NCBI RefSeq assembly: GCF_024505085.1
Contig: NZ_JANIBC010000002.1
Span: forward strand, 62,001-126,000
DNA: 64,000 bases
Reading direction: 5' to 3'
Source: Parvularcula maris
GTDB taxonomy: Bacteria > Pseudomonadota > Alphaproteobacteria > Caulobacterales > Parvularculaceae
Shown here: in pieces, positions 47,544-55,965 of the stretch
Numbering within the stretch: position 1 is the first letter of the stretch
How the letters are laid out: each line of letters starts with the position of its first letter
Notes under the pieces: model-generated
The model's database searches: none
What the model saw: the letters and a program-made list of their open reading frames with translations, nothing else
What the model was told of the DNA's origin: nothing
Program-made: the position numbers and the translations under genes

Positions 47544-48296
47544 ATGGCCAACCCGCTCACCATCCTGGCGAACCCCGACACGTTCAAGCGCTGGACGAAG
47601 CCGCTCATCCTGCCCATAGGGATCGCGGCCGTCGTTCTGCTGCTCGCTGGCAGCTTCGTCGGCCTCTTCGCTTCGCCGCCCGATTTCCGGCAGGGCGAGA
47701 GCGTGCGCATCATGTATGTCCACGTGCCCGCCGCCTGGATGGCGCTGCAGACCTACGCCCTCATCGCGGGCGCGAGCCTCGTCAGCTTTATCTGGCGGCA
47801 CCGCCTGGCCGATGTGGTGGCGCGGGAGATGGCGCCCCTTGGCCTCCTCTTCACCCTCCTCGCCATCGCGACGGGCGCGCTCTGGGGCAAGGTCACCTGG
47901 GGCGTGTTCTGGGACTGGGACGCGCGGATGACCTCGATGCTGGTCCTGGCCTTCCTCTATGCAGGCTACATCGCCGTCTGGCAGATCATCGACAATGACT
48001 GGACCGCAGCCAAGACCGCCGGGATCCTCGCCATGCTGGGCGCTGTGAACCTGCCGATCATCAAGTTCTCGGTGGATTGGTGGGACAGCCTTCACCAGAA
48101 GGCCACGGTCATCAAGGAGGGCGGCCCCTCCATGCCCGCCTCCATGCTGCTGCCGCTCTTCCTGATGGCGTTCGGCTACATCGCCTTCTTCGGCGCCGTG
48201 GTCCTGATGCGCAGTCACACGGCCCTCGCCCGCAAGAAGGCCCCCGCCCGCAAGGTTTCCAGCGTCCGCATGGAGGAGGCCCCGGCCGCGTCATGA
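47544..48296 (+). CDS. ccmC: Cytochrome c maturation protein CcmC
   Basis: A 250-residue inner-membrane heme handling protein. The tryptophan-rich heme motif is WGVFWDWDARMTSM near residue 118, flanked by the conserved histidines in VHVPAAWMAL and in WWDSLHQKAT. Six transmembrane helices are seen. It loads heme onto CcmE. The stop overlaps the ccmD start by four bases. The ccmA, ccmB, ccmF and ccmH genes are not in the window. Confidence 0.95.
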   Translation: MANPLTILANPDTFKRWTKPLILPIGIAAVVLLLAGSFVGLFASPPDFRQGESVRIMYVHVPAAWMALQTYALIAGASLVSFIWRHRLADVVAREMAPLGLLFTLLAIATGALWGKVTWGVFWDWDARMTSMLVLAFLYAGYIAVWQIIDNDWTAAKTAGILAMLGAVNLPIIKFSVDWWDSLHQKATVIKEGGPSMPASMLLPLFLMAFGYIAFFGAVVLMRSHTALARKKAPARKVSSVRMEEAPAAS

Positions 48297-48403
48297 CCCC
48301 GAACATGGCCCCCTATATCGCCCTCGCCTGGCTCCTCTCCGCGGGCAGCCTCGCCGCTGTCGCGGCGCTGACCGTTCGCGCCTATCGCCGCCGGAACCGC
48401 TAG
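48293..48403 (+). CDS. ccmD: Heme exporter protein CcmD (36 residues)
   Basis: A small single-helix membrane protein (YIALAWLLSAGSLAAVAAL, then basic tail YRRRNR). The ATG at 48293 overlaps the ccmC stop by four bases. It stabilises the CcmC-CcmE interaction. Identity rests on size, the helix with a basic tail and the ccmC-ccmE location. Confidence 0.85.
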   Translation: MTPNMAPYIALAWLLSAGSLAAVAALTVRAYRRRNR

Positions 48404-48407
48404 CATC

Positions 48408-48857
48408 ATGGCCACCCCGTTCGAGAAGCGCCGTCGCCGCAGCCTCTTCCTCACCCTGGTGCTGCCAGCCTTCGCAGGCGCCGCTGCGCTGTCCCTCTGG
48501 GCGGTGACCAAGACTCAGGTCTATGCTTACGCGCCCAGCAGCCTGCCCGCTCCCGCCGAACTCGGTGACCGGGAGGTGCGGCTGGCTGGGCTGGTGCAGG
48601 AGGGCACGTTGAGCATAAGCGAGGACGATCTGGTGGTCTTCACCGTCACCGACGGCGCGGCCAGCGTGCCGGTGACCTTCGAGGGCATCCTTCCAGCCCT
48701 GGTCGCCGAAAACGAAGGTATCATCGCCCAAGGTCGCCTTCAGCCCGAAGGTATCTTCCGCGCCGAGACCGTGCTCGCCCGCCACGACGAGAACTACGAG
48801 GCCCCCGAGGTGACCAAGGCCTTGCAGGAAGCGGCGGAGAAGAACGCTGACCTCTAG
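48408..48857 (+). CDS. ccmE: Cytochrome c maturation heme chaperone CcmE
   Basis: A 149-residue membrane-anchored periplasmic heme chaperone. One N-terminal helix follows basic residues (KRRRRSLFLTLVLPAFAGAA); the beta-barrel follows, and the heme-attachment histidine and tyrosine appear in LARHDENYEAPEV near residue 128. RLAGLVQEGTL and VTFEGILPAL are family stretches. It is four bases after ccmD. The diheme cytochrome at 15758 would be a client. Confidence 0.93.
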   Translation: MATPFEKRRRRSLFLTLVLPAFAGAAALSLWAVTKTQVYAYAPSSLPAPAELGDREVRLAGLVQEGTLSISEDDLVVFTVTDGAASVPVTFEGILPALVAENEGIIAQGRLQPEGIFRAETVLARHDENYEAPEVTKALQEAAEKNADL

Positions 48858-48900
48858 CCAACAGCCGGAGGCTCTCTCTTCCGCCCCTCCCCTCATCGCC

Positions 48901-50181
48901 ATGGGCCGGTTCTGGAGCGTCTTTACCGCTCAGACCCTGGGCGCCTTCGCCGACAACTGCCTGCGCAACGCGGCCATCGTCGCGATCATCGCCACCGTGG
49001 GCGCGGGTTCGAGCGATACACCGTTCTACTTTTTCGGGGATCTCGCCAAGGAGGCGGGCACCATCGTCTCGGTCGGTTTCACCCTGCCGATCTTCCTCTT
49101 CGCCATGGTCTCCGGCCAGCTCGCTGACCGGCTGCCCCGGCACGTCATGGCGAGGCGACTGAAGTTTCTCGAGCTGATCCTGATGTCCCTCGCGGCGCTC
49201 TGGTTCTTTCTCGGCCAGGCCCTGCCGCTGGTGCTGACCTTGGCCGTCATGGGCGCGCAGACGGCGTTCTTCCAGCCCGTCCGCTTCGCCCTCATGCCGC
49301 AGTACTTCCCGCCCGAACGTTTGGCGCGAGCCAACGGCATCATGCAGGCCGGGACCTTCATCGCCATCGTCACGGGGCTGGGGCTCGGCGGCTACTTCTT
49401 CATGGTCGAGGGCGGCAGGCTGATCGTGTCCGTGATGCTCATCGGCGCCGCGGTCATCGGTGCGCTGGCTGCGACGAGGCTACCGCCGGCTCCCCCGCCC
49501 GGACGGGAGAAGGTGGACTGGAACATCCTGGGCGTCGCCTGGCGCTACACGGTGGAGGCCGGGAAAGTGCCGGGCGTCCTCTGGCCCATCCTCGCCAACG
49601 GCTATTTCTGGCTCGTCGGCGCGCTGCTTCTCGCGCATATGCCGATCTTCATGCTGACCCAGCTCAATGGTTCGGAGCAGGACTACGCGCTTCTCAACGC
49701 CGTCTTCGCGCTGGGCGCGGGGATCGGCTCGATCATCGCGGGGCTTCTAGCGCCGCGCCTGCGCGATCCGAAGTTCATGAGCGGCATCGCCCTCGGTGTC
49801 GGCATGGCGGCGCTGATCGGCGTCTATCTTTACACCCGCACACCCTTCGAGGGCAGCTTCGAACTCTTCGGCGCGCGGGGAGTACCGCTCGTTCTTCTCT
49901 TCGTCGTCGCCTCTGCCGCCAACGGGGTCTTCGCCGTGCCCATGCTGGCGAGCTTCCAGGCCAATGCACCCAAACCCATCAGCGCCCGGATCATGGGCGT
50001 CGCCAACATGGTCAACGGCCTCTTCGCCACCGTCGGCGCGATCCTGGCGACGGTGTTCAGAAGGCTTGGCGCAGACCCGGCGGAGATGTTCCTGGTGCTC
50101 GCCGGGATGGGGGCGTGCGTGCTGATCATTATGGTGTGGCGGTACCGGCGGTATCAGAGCGCTGACGCTCGGGGTCTTTAG
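48901..50181 (+). CDS. MFS transporter, LplT-like
   Basis: A 426-residue inner-membrane protein of 12 helices. The N-terminal TAQTLGAFADNCLRNAAIV and the stretch QTAFFQPVRFALMPQYFPPE match LplT-type lysophospholipid transporters, which carry a G-A-F-x-D-N motif. It is 43 bases after ccmE in the position often held by ccmF; no direct functional tie to cytochrome maturation is known. LplT proteins usually pair with an acyltransferase (Aas), which is not next to it here. Confidence 0.75.
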   Translation: MGRFWSVFTAQTLGAFADNCLRNAAIVAIIATVGAGSSDTPFYFFGDLAKEAGTIVSVGFTLPIFLFAMVSGQLADRLPRHVMARRLKFLELILMSLAALWFFLGQALPLVLTLAVMGAQTAFFQPVRFALMPQYFPPERLARANGIMQAGTFIAIVTGLGLGGYFFMVEGGRLIVSVMLIGAAVIGALAATRLPPAPPPGREKVDWNILGVAWRYTVEAGKVPGVLWPILANGYFWLVGALLLAHMPIFMLTQLNGSEQDYALLNAVFALGAGIGSIIAGLLAPRLRDPKFMSGIALGVGMAALIGVYLYTRTPFEGSFELFGARGVPLVLLFVVASAANGVFAVPMLASFQANAPKPISARIMGVANMVNGLFATVGAILATVFRRLGADPAEMFLVLAGMGACVLIIMVWRYRRYQSADARGL

Positions 50182-50270
50182 CGACAGTTCGCCAACGACG
50201 GCTTCCCATGGTCGCGCAGCGATCCATGGGACCCACCTCCCTAGGCCTCAAGTAAGTGTCTCGTCTGGTG

Positions 50271-50298
50271 ATGGGTCCCGCGGACAAGCCGTGGGAAA
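50271..50298. repeat. Family B dispersed palindromic repeat, copy 2 (inverted)
   Basis: The reverse complement of 34244-34271 with one mismatch. The flanking sequence holds a second hairpin (CCCATGG at 50205 with CCATGGG at 50224). It lies between the convergent LplT-like and SqdB-like genes and could serve as a bidirectional 3' structure. Confidence 0.75.
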
Positions 50299-50310
50299 CC
50301 GTCTCCTGGA

Positions 50311-51495
50311 TTAACCGTTCGGGTTGCCATCCACGGAGTTCCACAGCGACGCACACGGAATGCGCCGCTTGTCGCAGCGGTCGGCGTACTTCTTGGTGAT
50401 CTCGGTCACCTCTTCGAAGAGGCCCTTGTCCAGGGTGATCGGCTCGAGCCCGAGGTCGATGAAGCTGTCATTGGAGACGTGTAGGTCGTTCTCGTCCGCC
50501 TCGTTGCGGGGGTTGTCGACCTGGTCGATCTCCGCGCCGGTCATCTCAGCGATCATGTTGGCAAGATCGCGCACGCGGTGGGTCTCCACCATCTGGTTGC
50601 GGATCTTCACCCGGTCACCCCGCTCCGGCGGGTTGTCCACGGCAAGCTCGACGCAGCGCACCGTGTCCTGGATATGGATGAAGGCGCGCGTCTGACCCCC
50701 CGTTCCGTGCACGGTCAGCGGATAGCCGATGGCGGCCTGCATCAGGAAGCGGTTGAGCACCGTGCCGTAATCGCCGTCATAGTCGAAGCGGTTGATCAGC
50801 GCCGGGTCGCGCCGGGTCTCTTCGGTCTGTGTGCCCCAGACGATGCCCTGGTGAAGGTCCGTGATCCGCAGCTTGTCGTTCTTGGCATAGTACTGGAAGA
50901 ACAAAGCGTCCTGGGTCTTGGTCATGTGGTAGATCGAGCCCGGATTGGCCGGATAGAGGATCTCGGTCTCCACCTCGCCGTTCTCACCGGCATCCACCTT
51001 CACGTTGAGATAGCCCTCGGGAATCTTCATCCCCGCTGTGCCGTAGCCGTAGACGCCCATCGTGCCGAGATGGACCACGTGGATGTCGAGGCCGGTCTCG
51101 ACGATCGCGGCCAGCAAATTGTGGGTGGCGTTGAGGTTGTTGTCGACCGTGTACCGCTTATGGTTCGCGGACTTCATCGAGTAGGGGGCGGCGCGCTGCT
51201 CGGCGAAGTGGACCACGGCGTCGGGCTTGTAGCTCGCCAGCAGGTCACGGAAGGCGTCGTAGTCCTTGGCCACGTCCAGGGTCGAGGCTTCGATCTTGTT
51301 GTTCGAGACCCGCTGCCATGCCTCTAGGCGGTCGGAGAGGCTCGCGATGGGGGTGAGGGACTGGACCTCCAGCTCGATATCGATCTTACGGCGCGAGAGG
51401 TTGTCCACGATCATCACATCGTGCCCACGGGCCGAAAGATGCAGCGCCGTCGGCCATCCGCAAAAACCGTCGCCGCCGAGGATCATCAGCTTCAT
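50311..51495 (-). CDS. sqdB: UDP-sulfoquinovose-synthase-like NAD-dependent enzyme (SqdB/Agl3 type)
   Basis: A 394-residue extended-SDR protein. The nucleotide motif is MILGGDGFCGWPTALHLSARG, cut here to ILGGDGFCGWPTALH. Family features follow: VHFAEQRAAPYSM, LGTMGVYGYG, the catalytic Y-x-x-x-K in YHMTKTQDA, and GGQTRAFIHIQDTVRC. These match SQD1/SqdB/Agl3, which make UDP-sulfoquinovose from UDP-glucose and sulfite. The ATG at 51495 is preferred to the in-frame codon at 51555. The neighbour encodes a polyprenyl sugar transferase, so the product may enter a surface glycan rather than sulfolipid. A related UDP-sugar epimerase is less likely. Confidence 0.82.
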   Translation of the reverse strand: MKLMILGGDGFCGWPTALHLSARGHDVMIVDNLSRRKIDIELEVQSLTPIASLSDRLEAWQRVSNNKIEASTLDVAKDYDAFRDLLASYKPDAVVHFAEQRAAPYSMKSANHKRYTVDNNLNATHNLLAAIVETGLDIHVVHLGTMGVYGYGTAGMKIPEGYLNVKVDAGENGEVETEILYPANPGSIYHMTKTQDALFFQYYAKNDKLRITDLHQGIVWGTQTEETRRDPALINRFDYDGDYGTVLNRFLMQAAIGYPLTVHGTGGQTRAFIHIQDTVRCVELAVDNPPERGDRVKIRNQMVETHRVRDLANMIAEMTGAEIDQVDNPRNEADENDLHVSNDSFIDLGLEPITLDKGLFEEVTEITKKYADRCDKRRIPCASLWNSVDGNPNG

Positions 51496-51603
51496 CACGT
51501 ACCGTCCCTGTCTGAAAGCGAAGGCGCTCTTAGAAGGCTTGTTGCAGTGCCGCAACAGCGGAACGTGTTTCGGAGCTTCATTCTGTCAAGAAAGCTAGGG
51601 TGC

Positions 51604-53043
51604 CTAGTAGGCGTTCTCAGGCTTCAGCACGGCTTTTACCGTCAGCACCAGAATGCGCAGATCGAACCAGAGCGACCAGTTCTCGATATATTCGAGGTCG
51701 CATTTGAGCCGCGCTTCCATCTTCTCTGGCTCGTTGGTCTCGCCGCGGAAGCCGTTGACCTGCGCCCAGCCGGTCATGCCCGGCTTGACCCGGTGACGGG
51801 CGGCGTAGTCCTTGATCAGCTTGGAGTAGTAGGCGTCGTGCTTGAGCGCGTGGGGACGCGGGCCGACAAGGCTCATCTGGCCGCGCAGCACGTTGATGAG
51901 CTGGGGTAGCTCGTCGAGGGAGGTCTTGCGCAGGAACGCGCCCACCTTGGTGATCCGGTCGTCGTCCTTGGTGGCCTGTTTGACGTCGTCGCCGTCCTCC
52001 ATGACCCGCATGGAGCGGAACTTCATAATGGGGAAGATGTCGCCAGCCATGCCTTGGCGCCGCTGGACGAAGAAGATCGGCCCCTTGCTGTCGAGGCGCA
52101 CAGCGATGGCGCAGGCCAGCATGACCGGCGACAGCGCCAGCAGCATGAGGAAGGAGAGGATCCGGTCCTCCAGCATCTTGGTGAAAGTATCCCAGCCGGA
52201 GATCGGCCGCCGCTGCACCACATAGGTCGGCACCTTGCCGATCGATTCGGTCCGCCCCGTGCGCTGCACCCAGAGGGGGTGCGGCCCCAGGCTCACGTGA
52301 ACCGGGAGCTGCCGCAGCTGGTCGAGAAGCTTGGCGAGGCTCTTATCTGTGTCGTCGCCGCGCGGACAGACGATGATGTCGTCCACCATGCCGCCCTCGA
52401 CCATGCGCTGCAGGCCCAGGAAGTCGGGTGTGTCAGGTGCTTCGAGGTTCTCCGGTTCGTAGCTGCGGACGATCTCGACGCTGGTTTCGGTGCTGACCGC
52501 GCGGGCGGAGAAGAAGTGGGTCCGGCTCGGATTGCCCACGAAAACCAGGCGGCGGCAAAGGAGGCCGCCTGCCTTGGACAGGCTGCGCAGGATCCTCGCC
52601 ATCACGAAGCGGGAGACGACCACGGAGCCGCCGCCCATCAACGCCCAAGCGATCAGCCAGCCGCGGGAGAGGAACTGAGTCAGACCTAGCGAGTAGCAGG
52701 CCGCCACGAAGCTCAACATGATCAGGCCGAACCGCCACACGACCCCGCGTACGGTTCCCCAGCTATCGATGAGCTGGTCGAAGCGGAAATAGCCGCCCTG
52801 ACGCAGCGCCTCGGTGTAGACCAGACTAGTCAGGAACCCGACGGCACAGAGCGCGATCAGGCGAGGCTCGGTCACCATACCGTCCGGCAGCGTGACCAGG
52901 GTGGCAAACGGCGTCGCAGCCACCGCTGCGCTGGTAACGATGACGATCTGCAGCAGGGCAGCCAGGTCTGCGCATACGTCGCGGGAGATACCTCGGCGTC
53001 GCCGAGGACCGGTTTGTATGTCGTCGGTGGCAGTGATCGACAT
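51604..53043 (-). CDS. Polyprenyl-phosphate glycosylphosphotransferase (exopolysaccharide initiating)
   Basis: A 479-residue membrane enzyme that links the first sugar phosphate to undecaprenyl phosphate. Four to five N-terminal helices are followed by a CoA-binding-like central domain (residues about 140 to 260) and a last helix (ILSFLMLLALSPVMLACAIA). The C-terminal bacterial-sugar-transferase domain has RLDSKGPIFFVQRRQG, FRSMRVMEDGD, KTSLDELPQLINVLRG and VKPGMTGWAQVNG. This is the WbaP/ExoY/PssY-like layout. Start at 53043 with AGGAGAGG before it. The sugar is unknown. The SqdB-like gene follows in the same direction, 108 bases downstream. Confidence 0.92.
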   Translation of the reverse strand: MSITATDDIQTGPRRRRGISRDVCADLAALLQIVIVTSAAVAATPFATLVTLPDGMVTEPRLIALCAVGFLTSLVYTEALRQGGYFRFDQLIDSWGTVRGVVWRFGLIMLSFVAACYSLGLTQFLSRGWLIAWALMGGGSVVVSRFVMARILRSLSKAGGLLCRRLVFVGNPSRTHFFSARAVSTETSVEIVRSYEPENLEAPDTPDFLGLQRMVEGGMVDDIIVCPRGDDTDKSLAKLLDQLRQLPVHVSLGPHPLWVQRTGRTESIGKVPTYVVQRRPISGWDTFTKMLEDRILSFLMLLALSPVMLACAIAVRLDSKGPIFFVQRRQGMAGDIFPIMKFRSMRVMEDGDDVKQATKDDDRITKVGAFLRKTSLDELPQLINVLRGQMSLVGPRPHALKHDAYYSKLIKDYAARHRVKPGMTGWAQVNGFRGETNEPEKMEARLKCDLEYIENWSLWFDLRILVLTVKAVLKPENAY

Positions 53044-53162
53044 CGGAACGGCACCTCTCCTGACGCCATGACGGTTCAAGCTGGAAACTTGTCCCGAAGA
53101 AAGCAAATTGTGTACCACCTGTAGGTTACAGACCTTCTTCCCTACCATCGCTAGGAGTTCGC

Positions 53163-53951
53163 GTGTCCCCTCTCAAAAATGTCATGGTCGAGGCTGCTCT
53201 CGCCGGAAGCCGTGTGGTTCTCGATGTTTACGAGCGCGGCGCCGCCGTCAAGGAGAAGGCCGACGGCTCCCCCGTGACCGAAGCCGACGAGAAGGCCGAG
53301 GCCGCAATCCTCGATGTACTACATCGAGGCGCGGCCACGATCCCGATCATCGCCGAGGAGAGCGTCGCCGGAGGGCAGGTGCCCAAGGCCTCGCCAATTT
53401 TCTTCCTCGTTGACCCCTTGGACGGCACGAAGGAGTTCGTTCAGCGCACCGGCGAGTTCACCGTGAACATCGCCCTGATCGAAGACGGCGTACCGGCGGC
53501 GGGCGTCGTCACTGTGCCCGCTCAGGGCATGCTCTACTTCGGCGACGCGACCGAAGCTTTCAGGCAGCGCTACGACTTCGCCTCCGGGACCGCGAAAGGC
53601 GAAGAAGAAATGATCGCCGTCCGTTCGGCCCCTGACAGCGGCGCGATCGCCATGACATCGAGGTCCCACGGAAGCACGGAGACCCAAGCCATGCTGAAGC
53701 GCCTCGGCGTCACCGATGTTCTCCCGGCGGGCTCCTCACTCAAGTTCTGCGCCATCGCGGAGGGACGGGCGGACCTCTATCCCCGGCTGGGGCGCACCAT
53801 GGAGTGGGATACGGCGGCTGCCCACGCCGTGCTGCGCGCGGCGGGCGGCGAGGTCTACGTGTTCGACGGGCAAAAGCGTGGTCCGGCGCTGGCCTACGGC
53901 AAGGAGGAGCGGGGGTTCGACAACCCTCATTTCCTCGCCGTGGGGGGTTGA
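53163..53951 (+). CDS. cysQ: 3'(2'),5'-bisphosphate nucleotidase CysQ
   Basis: A 262-residue Mg2+-dependent phosphatase of the inositol-monophosphatase family that removes the 3' phosphate from PAP, a by-product of sulfate assimilation. Metal-binding motifs are IIAEES, DPLDGTKEFVQRTGEFTVNI and WDTAAAHAVL. The GTG start is preceded by AGGAG. It is divergent from the polyprenyl sugar transferase gene and just upstream of queG. Sulfite from this pathway would feed a UDP-sulfoquinovose synthase. Confidence 0.93.
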   Translation: MSPLKNVMVEAALAGSRVVLDVYERGAAVKEKADGSPVTEADEKAEAAILDVLHRGAATIPIIAEESVAGGQVPKASPIFFLVDPLDGTKEFVQRTGEFTVNIALIEDGVPAAGVVTVPAQGMLYFGDATEAFRQRYDFASGTAKGEEEMIAVRSAPDSGAIAMTSRSHGSTETQAMLKRLGVTDVLPAGSSLKFCAIAEGRADLYPRLGRTMEWDTAAAHAVLRAAGGEVYVFDGQKRGPALAYGKEERGFDNPHFLAVGG

Positions 53952-53954
53952 GCG

Positions 53955-55010
53955 CTGACCACTAGCCTAGAGGATGAGATCAGGGCGGAGGGGCGGAGGC
54001 TCGGTTTCGACGCGGTCCGCTTCACCGCTGCGGAGCTCCCATCTTCCGTGCTGGCGCGGCTCCGCGAAGCCCTGGAGCAGGGTCGCCACGGCACCATGGC
54101 CTGGATGGAGGACCGGCTGGAGAAGCGGGCACAGCCCCGTGCCCTCTGGCCCGAAGCTCGCTCGGTCATCGCGCTCGGGGTGAACTACGGTCCCGACCAG
54201 GACCCGCTGGAGAAACTGACGCGGACGGATAGGGGCAACATCTCGGTCTACGCTCAGGGCGACGACTATCATGACGTCATCAAAAAGCGCCTCAAGGCGC
54301 TCGGCCGTTGGATGGCAGAGCGTTACGGCTGTCATCTCAAGGTCTTCGTCGACACTGCCCCCGTCTCGGAGAAACCTCTGGCCGAGCAGGCAGGTCTAGG
54401 GTGGCAGGGCAAGCACACGAACCTCGTCAGCCGGGAGTTCGGTAGCTGGCTGTTCCTAGGCGTGATCTACACCGATCTCGATCTTCGCGCCGATGAGGCG
54501 GAGAGCGATCACTGCGGCTCCTGCCGCGCCTGCTTGGAGGCCTGCCCGACCGATGCGTTTCCGGCGCCCTACCAGCTCGATGCCCGGCGGTGCATCAGCT
54601 ACCTGACCATCGAGCATCACGGACCCATCCCCAACGAGTTCAGGCGGGCCATGGGTAACCGCATCTATGGCTGCGACGACTGCCTGGCGGTCTGTCCCTG
54701 GAACAAGTTCGCCGAACGCGGACGAGAGGCGAAGCTTCACGCGATGGAGGAGCTGCGCGAGCCGCCACTGACCGAACTCGTCCAGCTCGACGATGCAGGG
54801 TTCCGAGCGCTTTTCCGCAAGTCGCCGGTCAAGCGGATTGGTCGTGATCGGTTCGTGCGGAACGTCCTCATCGCGCTGGGCAACGAAGGCGACTCCCATC
54901 ACCTTCAGTATGCAGAAGAACTACGGGGCGACCCTTCCTTCGTGGTGGCCGAAGCGGCCGACTGGGCGGTGAAGGAGATCAGCTCCTCAACAAAAAAACC
55001 TGCCTCCTGA
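53955..55010 (+). CDS. queG: Epoxyqueuosine reductase QueG, probable CTG start
   Basis: A cobalamin-dependent enzyme that performs the last step of tRNA queuosine synthesis. With the CTG at 53955 it has 351 residues, the normal size. N-terminal homology ([18 protein letters not shown]) lies upstream of the first GTG at 54048 and directly after the cysQ stop; there is no ATG, GTG or TTG in between. The catalytic Asp is in [20 protein letters not shown], and two [4Fe-4S] clusters are held by [12 protein letters not shown] and [13 protein letters not shown]. The stop overlaps the stem of the terminator of the convergent CTERM gene. Confidence 0.9.
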   Translation: MTTSLEDEIRAEGRRLGFDAVRFTAAELPSSVLARLREALEQGRHGTMAWMEDRLEKRAQPRALWPEARSVIALGVNYGPDQDPLEKLTRTDRGNISVYAQGDDYHDVIKKRLKALGRWMAERYGCHLKVFVDTAPVSEKPLAEQAGLGWQGKHTNLVSREFGSWLFLGVIYTDLDLRADEAESDHCGSCRACLEACPTDAFPAPYQLDARRCISYLTIEHHGPIPNEFRRAMGNRIYGCDDCLAVCPWNKFAERGREAKLHAMEELREPPLTELVQLDDAGFRALFRKSPVKRIGRDRFVRNVLIALGNEGDSHHLQYAEELRGDPSFVVAEAADWAVKEISSSTKKPAS

Positions 55011-55023
55011 TGAGGAGGCAGGT
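54991..55023 (-). terminator. Rho-independent terminator of the 55 kb CTERM gene
   Basis: An 11-base perfect stem (ACCTGCCTCCT with AGGAGGCAGGT), loop GATG, and seven A at 54992-54998 giving the T-tail for leftward transcripts. The stem overlaps the last codons of queG, so two convergent transcripts meet here. Confidence 0.9.
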
Positions 55024-55052
55024 CTTCGATCCTTCTACAGAAGGAGTTTGGC

Positions 55053-55598
55053 TTAGGCGGCGTTGCGGCGACGGCGCGCTGCGGCGAAACCACCAATGGC
55101 GGTTGCTAGCAGGATGCCCGCACCCGGAACCGGGACGACTTGGTCTGCGGTGCTCTCACCGGCGACGACCGTCAGGGTGAACGGAATGGTGCCGGTGAAG
55201 GCGCCAGCGGTGACGATCACCGAGAAGGCATCCGCCGTGTTGAAATCGTCGAAGTTGATCGTCCCGGAGTCGACCGAACCACCTTCTTCGATGTCGAGGG
55301 CGCTGGAGGTGCCGTTGGCGCTGACCAGAAGCACTTCGAGAAGACCACTTGCCGCGGTGGCGGAGAAGCTGACGTCGAAGTTCAGTGCACCGCCACCAAT
55401 GGCGTTCGGCACGAAATCGTACTGGATGGTTTGCTCACCTTCGCTACCGAACAGGAAGCCCGTGTCGTTGAAGGTGTTCCCGACGAACAGGTCAAACGGA
55501 CCGGTTTCGCCTACATCCATACCGTCGATGAAAGCTGCATTGGCAGCACCCGACATCACACCAAGAGCTGCCGCGGCAGCCACAATCTGTTTGAACAT
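55053..55598 (-). CDS. Secreted protein with VPxPG/PEP-CTERM-type anchor
   Basis: A 181-residue exported protein. It starts at the ATG at 55598 with GGGGAACC in front, which gives the signal peptide MFKQIVAAAAALGVMSGAANA. The body is beta-rich, acidic and of unknown family (QYDFVPNAIGGGALNFDVSF). The C-terminus is a sorting tag, VPVPGAGILLATAIGGFAAA followed by RRRR, matching PEP/VPxPA-CTERM proteins. It resembles the tag of the DNRLRE protein at 29796. The extra in-frame Met codons upstream (55634, 55613) are less likely starts. Confidence 0.8.
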   Translation of the reverse strand: MFKQIVAAAAALGVMSGAANAAFIDGMDVGETGPFDLFVGNTFNDTGFLFGSEGEQTIQYDFVPNAIGGGALNFDVSFSATAASGLLEVLLVSANGTSSALDIEEGGSVDSGTINFDDFNTADAFSVIVTAGAFTGTIPFTLTVVAGESTADQVVPVPGAGILLATAIGGFAAARRRRNAA

Positions 55599-55702
55599 AC
55601 TATGGTTCCCCATGTTTTCGACCGGCTGAGACATTCAGCTATTGGTAACAATGCATCTTGTGTCATGTCCGTTCCGCAATGGGCAGTAGGGAGCCGTACA
55701 CA

Positions 55703-55720
55703 AACCGTTGAGGAACCGTT
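55703..55720. promoter_or_regulatory. AACCGTT direct repeats upstream of the CTERM gene
   Basis: Two exact AACCGTT copies with an 11-base period, about one helical turn, 105 to 122 bases upstream of the CTERM start. This is the layout of a response-regulator-type tandem site. The other CTERM gene has GGTTA repeated with a 10-base period in its upstream region near 29733. Confidence 0.35.
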
Positions 55721-55824
55721 AATGGCGCGTTTTTTTACAGACCGGTAGCAAACCAAACCGCGCACGCGCGGAATTGTTCCGTACCTTTCCGTGAGTACAC
55801 ACGTATTCCGTGCAGGGAAGCTCC

Positions 55825-55842
55825 GTTCACGGTTCTGTGAAC
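55825..55842. promoter_or_regulatory. 18-bp palindrome, operator-like, copy 1
   Basis: GTTCACGGTTCTGTGAAC: 6-base perfect arms with a 6-base centre. A near-identical site lies 73 bases away (55898-55915), a spacing of about seven helical turns. Confidence 0.5.
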
Positions 55843-55897
55843 TGGCGTTTCCGTATGGGTGATTCCAATACCCAGCCTAATACCCCGACAATCCGAA

Positions 55898-55915
55898 GTT
55901 CACGGATCAGTGAAC
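55898..55915. promoter_or_regulatory. 18-bp palindrome, operator-like, copy 2
   Basis: GTTCACGGATCAGTGAAC: the same arms as copy 1, with the centre differing at two positions. It abuts the infC terminator. It may be bound by a dimeric repressor able to loop to copy 1. Confidence 0.5.
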
Positions 55916-55942
55916 GAAAAAAGGGCGCCTGTGGGCGCCCCT
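55916..55942 (-). terminator. Rho-independent terminator after infC
   Basis: A stem GGGCGCC/GGCGCCC with loop TGTG, and six A at 55917-55922 that give the T-tail on the leftward transcript. Confidence 0.85.
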
Positions 55943-55965
55943 CATCCGATCTATCGCAGCAGGTC

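Larger units (their letters stand above)
55599..55965. other. 367-base intergenic region rich in dyads and repeats
   Basis: No gene is seen between the CTERM gene and infC (both leftward). It holds the infC terminator, two 18-base palindromes, a 14-base palindrome (CCGCGCACGCGCGG at 55758-55771) and AACCGTT direct repeats. It should be the promoter region of the CTERM gene. Confidence 0.6.
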
